From: Gambelia wislizenii
Lineage: Eukaryota; Chordata; Lepidosauria; Squamata; Crotaphytidae
Assembly: GCA_030847615.1 (NCBI GenBank)
Contig: JAUMIR010000003.1
Location: 26,782,501 to 26,846,500 of the forward strand
Length of the DNA: 64,000 bases
Direction: 5' to 3'
A program made the position numbers and the translations under genes. This document shows, piece after piece, positions 43,906 through 56,519 of this stretch; the stretch's first letter is position 1, and every line of letters starts with the position of its first letter. The notes below the pieces were generated by a model. The model was not told the origin of the DNA. It searched no databases and saw nothing but the letters and a program-made list of their open reading frames with translations.

Positions 43906-46060
43906 GTGATGCTGGAAGTGGAGTCAGGACTGCCGGGTGAGGGCTAATGGTGATTTGACGTCCCTGCGTGAGCTCCATGACCGGGAAAGCTTAAGCAGCA
44001 AAATAAGCTGGCTAGGAGGCAAGTTCCAACTGGCACATCTCTCTCCAGACAAGGAGAGTGATTGAGATCACCCACACCAGCTCTGGAACATTGATCCTTG
44101 TGAGGAGACTGCAGAAGTCAGAAGTGAGAGGGAGGGGCTTGGGATTAACATCAGGCTCAGCCACTTAAACCAGTCTTAATGGACACTGAATCTGTGGAAA
44201 TCTTCACTTTCTTAATCACCTTTAACTGTCTAATTTGCATGTGAAGACAATTCTTTTGCTTGGTGGTGAGATTAAAGCCTGAGATTAAAGCCTCAGTGAG
44301 TTACTTCTTTCTGTGAACAAGAACTGAGAAAATAAAGGCTATTTACAAGATTTGAATTCAAAAATGAAGAGCTCAACAAGAATGTGGCTTAATAGAGTTA
44401 TACATGGATGAAGGGGACAGTAATTTTAAGTGTAATAGACACAAGATTTCTTACTTTGTTTTTGGCAAATGTGTTTTGAGAATGTGAAGTTGAAGGCTTT
44501 CACAGCTGGCATCCATAGATTTTCCTTGTGTTTTTTTTTTCCCCCCCTGGGCTGTGAGAGAAAATGCCAGCCATAGATGCAGGCAAAATGTCAGAAATAA
44601 ACTCTTCCAGAACACGGCCCCACAGCCCAGGAAAAAAAAAAGAAGGAAAATCTATGTTTTGAGAATATTGAATTTTGCAAAGTAAAGAGGACAGGCCTCT
44701 GCTGGAAAGTGTAATGTTTATTTTATAAGAAGATACGATTAAGAACAACCAGAAAACATCTCTAGAACTACAAAGACCTCATTGGGACTAAATTGATTAA
44801 CTTACAGGAAGACAAAAGAAAAAAAACCTGAGAGACCGATTCTTGCTTTTAACTCTGTAATTGCTGGAATGTACTTTGGCCCTGTTGAAGATGGAGCATA
44901 AATTTTACAGAAGTTGTTGGAAGAGATTAGATCTTTGAGAAATTATGATATGGTAAAATTTAAAGGGGGCTGAAAGAAGATATGAGAAAAGAGGTAAAGA
45001 ATGTAAAGCATAGGTAACACTTGGTTGGGGTTGTAAAACAAAATAGTGATAAAGTCAGAATTTTGGAAAGTAAAATTGAAATTGTAAAGAAAGAGATGAA
45101 GGATTTGGATAATTTGATATTGCTCAAAGATTTTGGTGTATTGGCAGGCTCTATGTTAAAAATATGAATTTATGGAGTTGAGTTGAGGATAGAATGGCCT
45201 TTAAAGCTGAGAAGAAAGCTGAATATTGGGGTGGTATTGAGATGAATATGCATTGTGTTTTGTCATTCAATAATTCTGCTAAAATATGGAGTGGAACTGA
45301 GGAAGACATGTTAGGATGGGAGAGACTAAATCTGTTATTCTTGGTGGGAATTTCCTGTTATAAAAATGAATGTTTTGCTCAGAATGATGTTTCTATTTCA
45401 GACATCTGTTTTGACAACTGATGTACTGCTTAAGTAATGGCAAGGAGACATTTCAAGTTTGTAAGGCAGGGGGAAAAGCCCAGAATTAAATACAATTTAA
45501 AGAGTGTGTGTTAAAATGGGTTAAGAAATTTGGTTATAATATACAATTGATTTAATAGGATAATATATGGTCAAAGGGACTGAGATTTGTATTATGCATG
45601 GAGTTAAAGAGAATTGTTATAAAATTAAATTTTATAAAATGATGTATTATTGCTATATGATGATAGAAAATTGAATGTATAAAGAGATTTTAAGGTATGT
45701 TGGAAATACGAGTAACATGAAGGGATGTTTACTATATGTGGTGGGTATGTGAAAAAGTAGAAGATTTTTTGGATTTTTTTGGATTTTGGCTTTAAATACA
45801 CATGGTGATGTAGAGATTCATAGATTAATATTCAATTAAAGGGACTGAGATTTGTATTAGATTATGATTTTAAAGATAAAATGATGTATTGTTGCTATAA
45901 GATGTTATAAAAGGATTGTTAATGTATGTTGGAAACGAGAATAACATGAAGAAATGTTTTATTATATGAAGTTTAAAAAGTAAAAAAGAAAAAGAAAAAA
46001 AACACTTTCAGATTTAAACACACACATATATGTAGAGGATTTTAAAGATTAACATTCGAT
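43906..46060 (+). repeat. Possible degenerate L1-type 5' region
   Basis: A GC-rich start (GTCCCTGCGTGAGCTCCATG near 43960) is followed by A-rich, Lys/Glu-coding-like text between 44880 and 45130 that could be ORF1 coiled-coil remnants. No intact frame. This is a guess from composition; an unrelated repeat is possible. Confidence 0.25.
44484..44653. mobile_element. Short insert flanked by a 12-bp direct repeat
   Basis: TGTTTTGAGAAT occurs just before (about 44472-44483) and just after (about 44654-44665) the segment. The inserted text begins TTGAAGGCTTTCACAGCTGG and is internally palindromic (CCCTGGGCTGTG and CACAGCCCAGG; ATAGATTTTCCTT and AAGGAAAATCTAT). A second, diverged copy is at 48470-48570. 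Family unnamed. Confidence 0.6.
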
Positions 46061-46104
46061 TAGAACTGGAACTTTTCCTTTTCGGAATGATGGATGTACA
46101 ATAC

Positions 46105-46108
<4 letters not shown>

Positions 46109-46135
<27 letters not shown>
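46109..46135. repeat. (TAA)n microsatellite
   Basis: A short ATA/AAT run, seen directly, followed by a phrase typical of retroposon 3' ends (TATTTATTACCTGCCTTTCTC). Confidence 0.9.
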
Positions 46136-46137
<2 letters not shown>

Positions 46138-46189
46138 CTTATTTATTACCTGCCTTTCTCTTCAGACTAAAGAAATATCAATGGAGCTA

Positions 46190-48145
46190 AGTTTTAAACG
46201 GAACATGTATAAGAAATGGAAAAAGGGGGAAATCACCAAAGAAGAATTCAAACAGATAGCGAACACATGTAGGAGTAAAGTCAGAAAAGCTAAAGCACAG
46301 AATGAGCTCAGGCTTGCTAGAGAGGTTAAGAACAATAAAAAGGGTTTTTTTTGGGTATGTCCGCAGCAAAAGGAGGAAGAAGGAAATGGTAGGGCCACTA
46401 TGCGGAGAAGATGGCAAAATGCTAACAGGGGACAGAGAAAAGGCAGAATTACTCAACAACTTCTTCACCTCAGTGTTTTCAGAAAAGGTAAAGGTGGACC
46501 AACCTGAGGATAAAAGTACAGAAGACACAACAGGGGAAATCCAGCACAGAATAAGCAAAGAGGTAGTATAGGAATACCTTCTTAATCTAAATGAATTTAA
46601 ATCTCCAGGACCAGATGAACTACATCCAAGAGTATTAAAAGAGCTGGCAAATATTATCTCAGAGTCATTGGCAATAATCTTTGAGAACTCCTGGAGAACA
46701 GGAGAAGTCCCAGAGGACTGGAGGAGGGCAAACGTTGTCCCCATCTTCAAAAAGGGGAAAAAAGAGGATCCCAACAATTATCGTCCAGTTAGTCTGACAT
46801 CAATACCAGGGAAGATTCTAGAGTAGATCATTAAACAGAGAGTCTGTGAACATTTAGAAGACAATGCCATAATCACAAAAAGTCAACATGGGTTTCAGAG
46901 AAACAAGTCATGCCAGACTAATCTGATCTCTTTTTTTGATAAAATTACCAGCTTGGTAGATGAAGGGAACGCTGTGGACATCGCATACCTTGATTTCAGT
47001 AAGGCCTTTGATAAGGTTCCCCATGACATTCTTGCAAACAAGCTTGTAAAATGTGGGCTAGACAAGTTAACAGTTCAATGGATTTGTAATTGGTTGATCG
47101 GCCGAACCCAAAGGTGCTCAGTAATGGCTCCTCTTCATCTTGGAAAGATGTGACCAGTGGGGTGCCACAGGGTTCTGTCCTAGGCCCAGTGCTATTCAAC
47201 ATCTTTATCAACGACTTGGATGAGGGAATTAGGGGCATACTTACCGAATTTGCAGATGACAACAAATTAGGAGGAGTAGCTAATACCCTGGAGGACAGGA
47301 TCAAAATTCAAGATGACCTGGATAAACTGGAGAGCTGGGCCAAAGCTAACAAAATGAAATTCAATATGGAGAAATGTAAGGTACTGCACTTAGGGCGAAA
47401 AAATGAAATGCATAGATATAGGATGGGGGAAACCTGGCTGAATGAGACTACGTGCGAAAGGGATCTAGGAGTCCTAGTAGACCACAAGTTGAACATGAGT
47501 CAACAGTGTGATGCGGCAGCTAAAAAGGCCAATGCGATTTTGGGCTGCATCAATAGAAGTATAGTGTCCAGATCAAGGGAAGTAATAGTGCCGCTCTATT
47601 CTGCCTTGGTCAGACCTCACTTAGAATACTGTGTCCAGTTCTGGGCACCACAATTCAAAAAGGATATTGACAAATTGGAGCACGTCCAGAGGAGGGCGAC
47701 TAAAATGGTGAAAGGTCTGGAAACCATGACTTATGAGGAGAGACTTAGGGAGCTGGGTATGTTTAGCCTGGGAAAAAGATGGTTAAGAGGTGATATGATA
47801 GCCCTGTTTAAGTATTTGAAGGGGTGTCATGTTGAGGATAGAGCAAGCTTGTTTTCTGCTGCTCCAGAGAATGGAACACAGAGCAATGGATGCAAGCTCC
47901 AGGAACAGAGATTCCACCTCAACATTAGGAGGAACTTTTTGAGAGTAAGAGCTGTTCGGCAGTGGAACGCACTCTGTCGGAGCGTGGTGGGGTCTCCTTC
48001 CTTGGAGGTCTTTAAACAGAGGCTGGATGGCCATCTGTCGGGGATGCTTTGATCGTGAATTCCTGCATGGCAGGGGGTTGGACTGGATGGCCCTCATGGT
48101 CTCTTTCAACTCTGCAATTCTATGATTCTATGATTCTATGAGAAT
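46190..48145 (+). mobile_element. CR1 LINE, longest copy in the window, 5'-truncated
   Basis: It runs from the [19 protein letters not shown] region through all RT motifs to the tail ATTCTATGATTCTATG repeats at 48117-48140. A stop at 46569-46571, a stop at 46824-46826 and a frameshift near 47110 divide the ORF. Compared with 14150-15985 it extends further 5' and keeps a clean 3' end. The endonuclease domain and ORF1 are absent. Confidence 0.92.
47090..48052 (+). pseudogene. CR1 ORF2 C-terminal half (320 codons open)
   Basis: The longest LINE frame in the window. It holds SGVPQGSVLGP (residues 23-33), the catalytic FADD (54-57), [60 protein letters not shown] and GMFSLGKRWLRGDMIALFKY, ending at the native C-terminus HLSGML. 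The DFSKAFDKVPHDIL palm motif lies upstream in another frame (46953-47153), so the start Met is artificial. It is not expected to be active. Confidence 0.88.
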
Positions 48146-48290
48146 CGGGCAGGGTACAACATCACACAGTACAGTATACAGTAAATTCAATACAATACAT
48201 TACAATGCAATTTTCAATACAATACATTTCAAAGTACGGTACATTCAATGTGCTGTACATTCAATGTACTGTACAGTACAGTAGGAAAAG
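48146..48290. repeat. AT-rich imperfect tandem repeat, partly palindromic
   Basis: Repeated phrases TACAATACATT, TACATTCAATG and GTACTGTACAGTACAGTA directly after the CR1 3' end. Confidence 0.65.
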
Positions 48291-48469
48291 AGCTATGGAA
48301 GATTACTCTGGCATGTGAACACCGCAGCAAGATTGTTTTATGTGTACAGACAGAAGAATTCATCAGTACCCACATTAAAGAAATGGTAGATGAAGCTGGT
48401 AAATTTTGTAGGAATTGATAATTTGTTTGGTTTGATTAGAGAAAGGTTCTTAGTGACATTTCTTAAATA

Positions 48470-48570
48470 TGTGATGTTGAAGGCTTTCATGGCCGGCATC
48501 CATAGTTTTTTTTTTGGGGGGGGGTTCCTGGCTGTGAGGCTGTGTTCTAGAAGAGTTTATTCCTGCTGTT
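48470..48570. repeat. Second copy of the TTGAAGGCTTTC repeat
   Basis: GATGTTGAAGGCTTTCATGG then CCGGCATCCATAG, a T/G homopolymer run, and TGTTCTAGAAGAGTTTATTC; the same family as 44484-44653. Confidence 0.55.
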
Positions 48571-50580
48571 TTGCCTTGTCTTTCTAATAATCAAAACCAA
48601 AAACCACCAATTCATTTTATTTCTCCCTACCACCACCACAAAAAGTCTTTCAATATTTAATAATTAGGTTTTAGATGAGAATATTCTATAACTTTTATTG
48701 AGAGTCATGCGCACATATAACTGTCAAAAGGAAGATTGGAAGTCAATTTATTCCCCCTTTTTTTTCTTTTTTCTTTCTTGTATTTCTTTCTTTTATTTAA
48801 TTTCTATAATTTTAATGTATTTATATTTATATTTATATTTCCAAATTCTGTTGTGGATGGCACACATGAGAAGAGAGCATGGAGCTGTGTTGCTGGCTTC
48901 ACTTCATACACACCACACACAAACACACAAACGCACATGAAAGAAGTGGAGATCCCTTTTGCTCATGTGTGCCATCCACACCAGAATTTGGAAAGGTTTT
49001 TTTTAAATGTTATTTACTTATTATTACTTATTACATATTTAAGTTATATTCCTCCTTTCTCCCAGAATGGGACTGAAGGTGGTTCACAGAAAACATAAAA
49101 ATCAATACCATTTTAAAACAATTAAATTGTCAATCATTTCCATTACTTTTTACAGTAGTTTAAGATTAATGTTTTGTCATTACTCTTAATTACAGTGGTT
49201 AAGAAGTAATATTCTGCTTATTTCCTTTTCATTGTTTTGTGTTACGCTTTTTTGGGGGAGAGAACCCTGAGGATTGATAGGATAGTGGCATAAAACTTGG
49301 TGGTGGGGGGGGACCTTTCAAATGCCTAACAGTGTCCTTTAAGAGTAACTTTTAAAAGTAATTTTCAGATGCTACTCATTATACCAATAAAATCACTTTG
49401 TTCCTGCTTATGTTACTTTTGAAATGTGAGCTCCTTATGCCCCCCCTTTTTTTTTAACAAAAAGAAGGGTATAGATCATTATAAGTAACTAGGTTACTTG
49501 GAATTCATTTCTGCCAAGCTTTGCACCAAATGTGAGTACTTTCAGAAAAGGTCCCAGGTCCCATCTAAAACCAAATCAAAAGTATTATTTTGCTGTTTTG
49601 AATAACAGATTGAAAGAGAACTGCCATAATTCTGGGTGGGCATAATGACTGATTATAGTTAAAGAAACACATGGCTGTGAAGTCATTGCATTGTATTTCC
49701 CACCACCTGCCAAGCCAATAATGTCAAGCAAGGACAAGTGAATTCACAATCCAGTGATATCAAGTCACACATTTCCCATATTAAATGGTAGTGTAAACAT
49801 GAGGATGGTAAAGCTGATTTTTGTTTTTAAAGGGCAACCCCATGATCAATAGGTTATCTCCTTCTGCCCAAGGTGGGCAAAGAACAACCAATTTTATACT
49901 GCAGGATTGGAGAATGTGTGGCTCTCTAATTGTTATCAAGCTGTAAGTTCCATCAGCTGTAGCCACTATAGTCAAAGGTAAAGAATGACTGGAGTGGATG
50001 ACTAACATAATCTGGAAGGCCATACATTCCTCAGCCTTACTATATTATGGCCAGATATTATATTCTATTACTGCATTATGTACATATAAATACCCCTTAG
50101 ATGTGTGGATGGCACTGTAAGAGTTAATATTCCTTCCCTCCCTCCCCAGTATCCAATACCCCCTGAACAGCCATTCCAAGCAAGTAGGGTTGCAGAAGTG
50201 TCTGGCTACCATCCCACATCCAGGCACAAAATGATGCCATCAGCACTGAGATCCTCTGGGGTCCTCCAGGGGTCTCAGCATTACTGTAAGTGACTGGCTG
50301 TGCCCCCTGTGTCTGGCTATTTCTCATCCTGCCTGCTTGCCATAAAGCATGGAATATCCAGGCAGGGTGGCTTCAGAGGCTTTACAGTATGTTGGAGGGG
50401 AAGTATATGGCTCAGCATTGTGTAAGTCAACACATGGATATTTAAGCTGTGTTGACGAGATGTTGGATTGAAGCCTGTGTATGATAAATTGCCATCAGAT
50501 TTAAAATTCCATAGGATCACATGTGATCTAATGTATCAGAGTTTTATACAGTACTAATAGATTCATCTGCTGGCCTTGCA
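48571..50580. other. No gene seen
   Basis: T-rich 48750-48840. An inverted pair (CCAAATTCTG near 48840 and CAGAATTTGG near 48981) flanks a segment that also contains GGCACACATGAG and CTCATGTGTGCC, so 48840-48990 can form a hairpin. No coding domain. Confidence 0.45.
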
Positions 50581-50680
50581 AGCATGGACGGTAGCAGCGA
50601 GGTCCTCGGGTCGTAGGTTGCAGAAAGCGCGGGATGAGTCCTTCCTGAATCTTCGTTTGCGAAGAAAAGCCAGAGAGAGG
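50581..50680 (+). mobile_element. LINE 3'-end fragment (copy D)
   Basis: The plus-strand phrase GCAGAAAGCGCGGGATGAGT to GCGAAGAAAAGCCAGAGAG is the reverse of the left ends of copies B, C and E. The upstream 30-40 bases differ from those copies, so it may be a rearranged or related subfamily end. Confidence 0.6.
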
Positions 50681-51360
50681 AGAGATTGAAATTAAATATT
50701 ATCTGAGTGAGACAAAACAACTTAATTGCAACAAACCTTGATATCTTTATAGATCCCTTGTCATAAAGCAGGAGACAGTATTATTTATCTACAGCTGAGA
50801 GAAACCTGTGTCCAAGACATACAACTTATTTATCCCATTGATTTCACTGAGGCTTAAGTTCACCTAATTTTATTAAGTTAGGGCAATTTAATCAAAGCTT
50901 ACAGATGACAAAAATCTTCCTTAATATATAAGCACCACTAACTATGTATGTGCCAGGTGCAGTATTTAATAGAAAAACATCACAGAATAGATAGAAAGAC
51001 TAACTAGAAGAAGATATAATCTGTTGAGACTCAAGGAATGAGTAATGAGATTCATTAAATTAATAGTAAAGGTGGAGTGGGCAGTTTTGAACTCACTAGT
51101 CATGTCTCTTTCATTTATAGAATCCATGAAACCAGACGGGTATGTTGTGGGATTGGGGCAGTGCCACTGACTCTTTTATCCAATTTAGCCTGGTATACCC
51201 AATTACTTATGGGTTTATCCACAAAGTGATTTTTACCATGTCAGCTGTGCTGTCAGAATGTGCCCCCATGTGGTACAAGCTGGGATTTATTAACAGGCAA
51301 ATGAAGATTTGGGTTTAGTGGTTCACCAGTGTGACAGAGAATAACTTGTACCACATAAAT
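50681..51360. other. No gene seen
   Basis: AT-rich with no recognisable repeat. Confidence 0.45.
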
Positions 51361-51578
51361 TAGAGAGCCAGCATGGTGCAGTCCTCTGAGTGTGGAGCTA
51401 CAACTCTGGGAGGCCAGGGGTTTGAATCCCTGCTCAGCCATGGAAACGCACTGCGTAACCTTGGGCGAGTCACACTCTCAGCTTCAGAGGAAGGCAATGG
51501 CAAACTCTCTCTGAACATATATTGTGATAGGGTCATTGTAAGTCGGAAATGATTTGAAGGCACACAACAGTGATTACA
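51361..51578 (+). mobile_element. tRNA-derived SINE (Sauria/BovB-tailed type)
   Basis: Head AGAGCCAGCATGGTGCAGTC, box B GGGTTTGAATCCC, body GGAAGGCAATGGCAAAC, tail GTCGGAAATGATTTGAAGGC. This is the best preserved 5' head of the family here. Confidence 0.88.
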
Positions 51579-52480
51579 ACAAGCCGCATAAATTAGTTTG
51601 GCAGTATTACCATTTAATGAAATATACTTTATATATACTTTAACAAGTAATATGAGAAACAATTTGGGCTCTGGGCACCTGTATAACACGTCTTTAACTT
51701 ATTAGTTATTGATTACTTGTACTTTCAGTTGTCCCCTTTTCTTATCTGTCTTGCAAAAGGTACAGTCAGCCTGGGAAATAAACTTAGAAAATTTCAGGAA
51801 AAAATGTTTTTTGTGTGGTTTTTTCCTGAAACCTTTTTGTTTTTCTTCCAAAAAATTGAAAAAAGGAAGAAAATTGGTTTGTTTTATTTTAGCATGATGA
51901 ATAAAATCTGAAATTGATACTGATAACTAAAGCTCAGAAAATGAGTCTGATTAAATTTCATGCCTATTCATTGAATCTTAGTCCCTCCCTCCTCTCTTCC
52001 ACACACTCCCCCCTCATATCATTTTTTGGGAATGGGTGTTTTATGTCTATTTGATACTGTGGAGATGAAATATAAATAATTTTCTTTGTTACTAATGTTA
52101 ATAGTTTCTTCTGTTTTTTATTTTATTTTATTTTATTTTATTGCCTGCTCCACATAAACTAGCAAAACCAAAGAGTTTCCATACAGTTCAGGAGGTTGTT
52201 GCGCTCTTTACTACAAATAATTTGTTTTTAAAAAAATCATTTGTAATAATTGCTTGAATACACTGTATTTTTAATATACCAATTGTGATAATTTTATGCC
52301 AAATCAAATTGTACATAGTCATATTTTATGTTCCTAAAGTAACATAGTAACTTTCAATCTGTAAAAATGTTGCATTTTTTCATTTTTTCTAAAAATTTCC
52401 ATTTTTTTCTGAAACCCCAACCCCAGAAAAAAATAGTTTCTTTCCTATGGCTTCAAAATTTTCAGAAATTTTACATCTCT
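51579..52480. other. No gene seen
   Basis: AT-rich, T- and A-homopolymer rich; (TTTTA)n at about 52120-52140. Confidence 0.45.
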
Positions 52481-52698
52481 AGTCAGCCATCCATATCCAT
52501 ATTTTCAACCATCCATGGCTTGAAAATATTTTTTAAAATAAATCCAAAAAGCCAAACCTGGATTTTGCCATTTTATATAAGGGAGACTATTTTACTATGC
52601 CAATGTATATAATGGGACTTGAGCATCCATGGATTTTGGTATCCTTGGGAGGAGGGGTGTCCTGGAATCAAACCCCAGTGGATACCAAGGGCCCACTG
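52481..52698. mobile_element. Tigger-like (pogo) MITE, second copy
   Basis: AGTCAGCCATCCATATCC start, GAGCATCCATGGATTTTGGT, and GATACCAAGGGCCCACTG end. Matches 28983-29209. Confidence 0.82.
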
Positions 52699-52699
52699 C

Positions 52700-53690
52700 A
52701 TTTGTTTTATATCAAGTGCTGGGGATAAATTTGGGTGATTTTACACTTTTGCATTTTCAGTTAAAAATGGGTGACTCTTGTGTCTTTGTTCCAGTAATTC
52801 TTGGTAGAACCTTATCTTGTTTTGCATCCAGCACAGCCTAGTCTAATTAAATGTGGATAACATTTCATGTATTCTGCCTCAATGCAGACTCGGGGGCTTT
52901 CCACAAATGATTTTGCTTAGTATTTTTTCTATGAAAAAGAGCTGGACGTGGAACTTTGTTCACAACTTTGTGATCTTTATATGGTTCCCGTGGCTTTTAG
53001 TTTTTTCCCTACACAACCATCACAACATAATTCCTTATTTTTTATTACTGCCGTGGTTACTGAACCATTCTATGGGCATGACCTATATTTGGAACTGCTA
53101 AATGGTGAAAATTTGTAGATACATACCAGGAAACCCAAACCCAGTAGAATTTTACTTCAGTGGAAGTAGAACATATACCATCTGGATCCTCAAAGAACTT
53201 AAAGTAGGTGAAGAAGAGACGGCTCATTTACACTTTGTTGATGCAGTACAAAGTATTAGATAGTCAATGCCAATTACTATTAAGTAGCTCTCATTTCAGC
53301 TGAGAGGGATTATTGGCTCTAGAACTGAAAAATTAAGTCATAGATTTGAGTAAGACTTGAGCCCGCAGAATATTCTGTCAAAAGATATATTCATTAATGA
53401 TGACAACTCTGCCATTGCAGAATAATGACAGCATTCAAAGATTTAAAGCCTTATTTACTCAGAAAAGCTAGCCCTTTAAAATCTCCAGTTAGAAAATTTA
53501 TTCTTCATATTTATTCCCATTTTTAAGTTTAAGAGACTTCAGTGTCTACTCACTTCCACCAAGTTTCATATACATCACCAACCATATCAAAATCATAATT
53601 TTACAGCATGGCAGATCCTATACATGTTTATTCAGACTAATGCCACATTCATTCAGTCAGCCTTAGGCCTGAATTAGAGGTGAGAACTAT
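52700..53690. other. No gene seen
   Basis: Nothing recognisable; small frames only. Confidence 0.4.
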
Positions 53691-53806
53691 ACAGCCCTCT
53701 TGAAATTGTTGGACAGCAACTCCCAGAATTCCTCACTACTGGATATGCTTCTTAGGGCTGATGGGAGTTGAAGCCCACCAACATATGGAGGTCTGATTGT
53801 TTCTGG
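53691..53806. mobile_element. hAT/Charlie-like palindromic MITE fragment 1
   Basis: GGACAGCAACTCCCAGAATTC and TGATGGGAGTTGAAGCCCAC are inverted relatives. The wording is that of the widespread 'leading CCCTCCAGATGTTG...' MITEs. Confidence 0.6.
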
Positions 53807-53940
53807 CCTAAATCTAGCTGCTAAGTCAAACTAGAATTGAACCACTAAATCAGTACAAACTTGAAGTCAGTATGTAGATACGTTCCATTGATTCAATGGG
53901 TCTTTTCTTGTTGGGATTAACATCTGGATTTAGGCCAGGG

Positions 53941-54054
53941 GTGGATATCATGTGGCCCTCCAGATATTGCTGAACTGCAATTCCCAGCATTCCTCACTGC
54001 TGATGGCCAGGGGCTGCTGGGACTTGCAGTTCAACAACATTTGGAGGACCACAG
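53941..54054. mobile_element. hAT/Charlie-like palindromic MITE fragment 2
   Basis: TGTGGCCCTCCAGATATTGC opens and ACATTTGGAGGACCACAG closes; the inverted arms can pair over most of 110 bp. Confidence 0.7.
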
Positions 54055-54055
54055 T

Positions 54056-55150
54056 TAAACACATGTACAATTCCAACCTTAACCATTTTAATTAGCTGAA
54101 TAGGTATCCATATGCATGTTTGTTTTGTGACTATGGGAGTCTGTTTCTGCATGCCAATCTTCTCCTTGTCTTGCGATGTGCTGACCTCCTGCTTGTCGGC
54201 TTCTGCACGTGGATCTCCCTTGCTGCTTGGGGTACAAATATTTTATTTTTACCAATTATCTGCTCCTATTGAAACAATGGCTACTGTTTGCTCTGAAAAT
54301 ACACTGTTTCCTTAAGCACAGCTTGAATATTTTGGCTTTGATAAAGCCAAAAAAAAAAAAAAACCCTATTCAGATCCCTCTTGTGCCATTTTGGTATCAA
54401 ACAAAGGTTTCTGATCCTTCATTTCAATTATCAATTCCTCCAGTGCGTTTGATGACAAAGATGGAAAATTCTCTGTTTTGCAGTTGTAAGAAACACAGGG
54501 CTGACACTTGGAAATGATACTGAGAGTGGATTAATCAGAAGGAAGCAGGAGGTCAAGACTAAATAAACAGAACCGAGCTAAACAGTTTTAAAAGGGACCT
54601 AGCTACTTAACGGGACACTGTGAACTTGCATGAAGAAGTGTGAATTTTTCAGTACAGCTCAAGCTGAAATGAATAGCAGCTCTCATTTCCAGAGTTAAAT
54701 ACCTTCTGTGCATATAAAACAGCTCATTTATTAGTCCAAGTGTTCCTGTTGTGGCAGGCTTGAAAAAGTATTCCCTTTCTCCTGAGTTTGTTCTTCGTAA
54801 GAAGGAAGTTTTGGAGGGCCACCTGGAGAATTATAGATAAATACACTTAGGAGGCTGTTAGATATATTATGTGAGACTTGACACAAATTGTACAGATAAT
54901 ATTTTGGAAATCTAATAGACCATAAATTCTCAAAGTGAGTATAGTGCTGAACATAAGAAGTGCCTCAAACCACTAGATCAGAGGTTTTCCCAGTCTTGCA
55001 TTCTTATTTTACCAACAAACAGCCAGAGATCACCTGGGAAACCTACAAGTAGGATTGAAGGAAATAGTCTTTCCCCTCTGTTGCTGCTGGTATCTGGCAT
55101 TTGGATGTATGCTGTCTTTGAACAGGCAGGCTTCCATTTGGCTTTCATTG
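54056..55150. other. No gene seen
   Basis: AT-rich; an A12 run at about 54350. Frames at 54112-54517 show no domain. Confidence 0.4.
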
Positions 55151-55156
55151 CAAATG

Positions 55157-55158
55157 CC

Positions 55159-55202
<44 letters not shown>

Positions 55203-55320
55203 TAATTTCTATCCCACCCCTCTGCAATGCAATCAGGGCGGCTTACAATATAAAAACTCCATAATTGCAGTAATTATTGCATAATTGCAACAGACCTATC
55301 ATCAAGGAGCTTTCTAATCC
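55157..55320. repeat. (TAA)n microsatellite with retroposon-like 3' end
   Basis: About 14 TAA units (55159-55202), then TTTCTATCCCACCCCTCTGC and AGGGCGGCTTACAATATAAA, a phrase common at the 3' ends of decayed LINE copies. Confidence 0.75.
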
Positions 55321-55500
55321 CCTTAAAAGCCAGTAAGTGCTGATCACCCATATCTTATGGCAGTTAATTCTGGATACCTATTGCATATTTACAAGTATAG
55401 TTTTGCAACAGAATTTTGCATTGTATCTTTGGTATGCGTGTTATCTGAGAGCATGGCTCAGAGAGCTGGAAAAGCAAGTTTGCACCTTATTACAGAACTA

Positions 55501-56008
55501 TCTCTTTCTGGCTTTTCTTTGCAAACGAAGATTCAGGAAGGACTCATCCTGCGCTTTCTGCAAGTGTGCTAATCACTAAAAAGGCCAAGCCGAGGTAAAC
55601 AAGCCCAGTTGCAGAAAGCACAGCAGAAGGTCTCCTTGGGTGATGTTTCCAGGTTGTGATTCTTTCTGCGTTGTTGTTTCTCCTCAAGACTTGTTCGGCA
55701 TGAGTTCTCAAATAAGGCTGCAGCACTGTGGATAGTGCGTCTTCATGCCTCCCGATGTGCGGCCAGGGCGGACCATTGTTGGTAATCAATTTGGCTGAGC
55801 CTGAGATGTTGTTTCAGGGAGTCCTTGTATTGCTTTTTTGGAGTGCCCCTCTTACACTGACCTGTGGTGAGTTCACCATAGAGTACTATTTTTGGGAGGC
55901 GACAGTCCTCCATCCTAGAAACATGCCCTGCCCAGCGCAGCTGTGTTCTCAGTATCATGGTCTCAATGCTGGTGATCCCTGCTTGCTCAAGTACAGCAAC
56001 ATTCGTCG
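55501..56008 (-). mobile_element. Non-LTR retrotransposon (copy E)
   Basis: The element's 3' end is at the left (CTCTTTCTGGCTTTTCTTTG) and it is 5'-truncated at about 56008. Minus-strand frame 55743-56027 includes VAVLEQAGITSIETMILRTQ, LRWAGHVSRMEDCRLPK and KRGTPKKQYKDSLKQ. It abuts a CR1 3' fragment. Confidence 0.85.
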
Positions 56009-56011
56009 AAA

Positions 56012-56062
56012 AAACCACAAGGGCCATCTAGTCCAACCCCCTGCCCTGCAGGAATACAACGA
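56012..56062 (-). mobile_element. CR1 3'-end fragment
   Basis: ACCACAAGGGCCATCTAGTCC followed by CCTGCCCTGCAGGAATAC is the reverse of the CR1 3' UTR seen at 26050-26110 and 48060-48105. Only about 50 bp remain next to LINE copy E. Confidence 0.75.
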
Positions 56063-56519
56063 AGAAGTCCTTACTCTGACCTTGGCATAAATCCAGTTGC
56101 TAGTCCCAATCAGAATAGATTTATTCAGTCAGTGGAATTTATATAAGTGTTGTTTTTACCAAGTTCACATTTATTGAATGGGCCTACTCTAGTTGGGACT
56201 AACAACTGGATTTGGGTTTTCCATGACCAGCAGGTTTGGGCAAGGTATAGCCCACAGGCCATAAGTGACCTTCAGTCTATAACCCCTTTGCAAAAGATCC
56301 AACAGCACCTTCTAGATGGCAAAGTTGGCTATTTTGCAGCATCTTCCCCAGCCTGGTTTAGCTCTTTTTGTGTGTGTATATCAAAACTAGAAGTATGATT
56401 GGCCCTGGGGTGTCCTAATTTCAGGCTTTTTGTTGTCTGTTTCTTTCAAGTTAGTGCAAGGCACATGAACATATTTTCTTTAGCAAACTGGTTCACTGTA
56501 GGTGTTTACGGTACATTAC
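56063..56519. other. Intron or flank next to the EGF-like exon
   Basis: No repeat recognised. On the minus strand it lies downstream of the exon donor at 56519. Confidence 0.45.
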
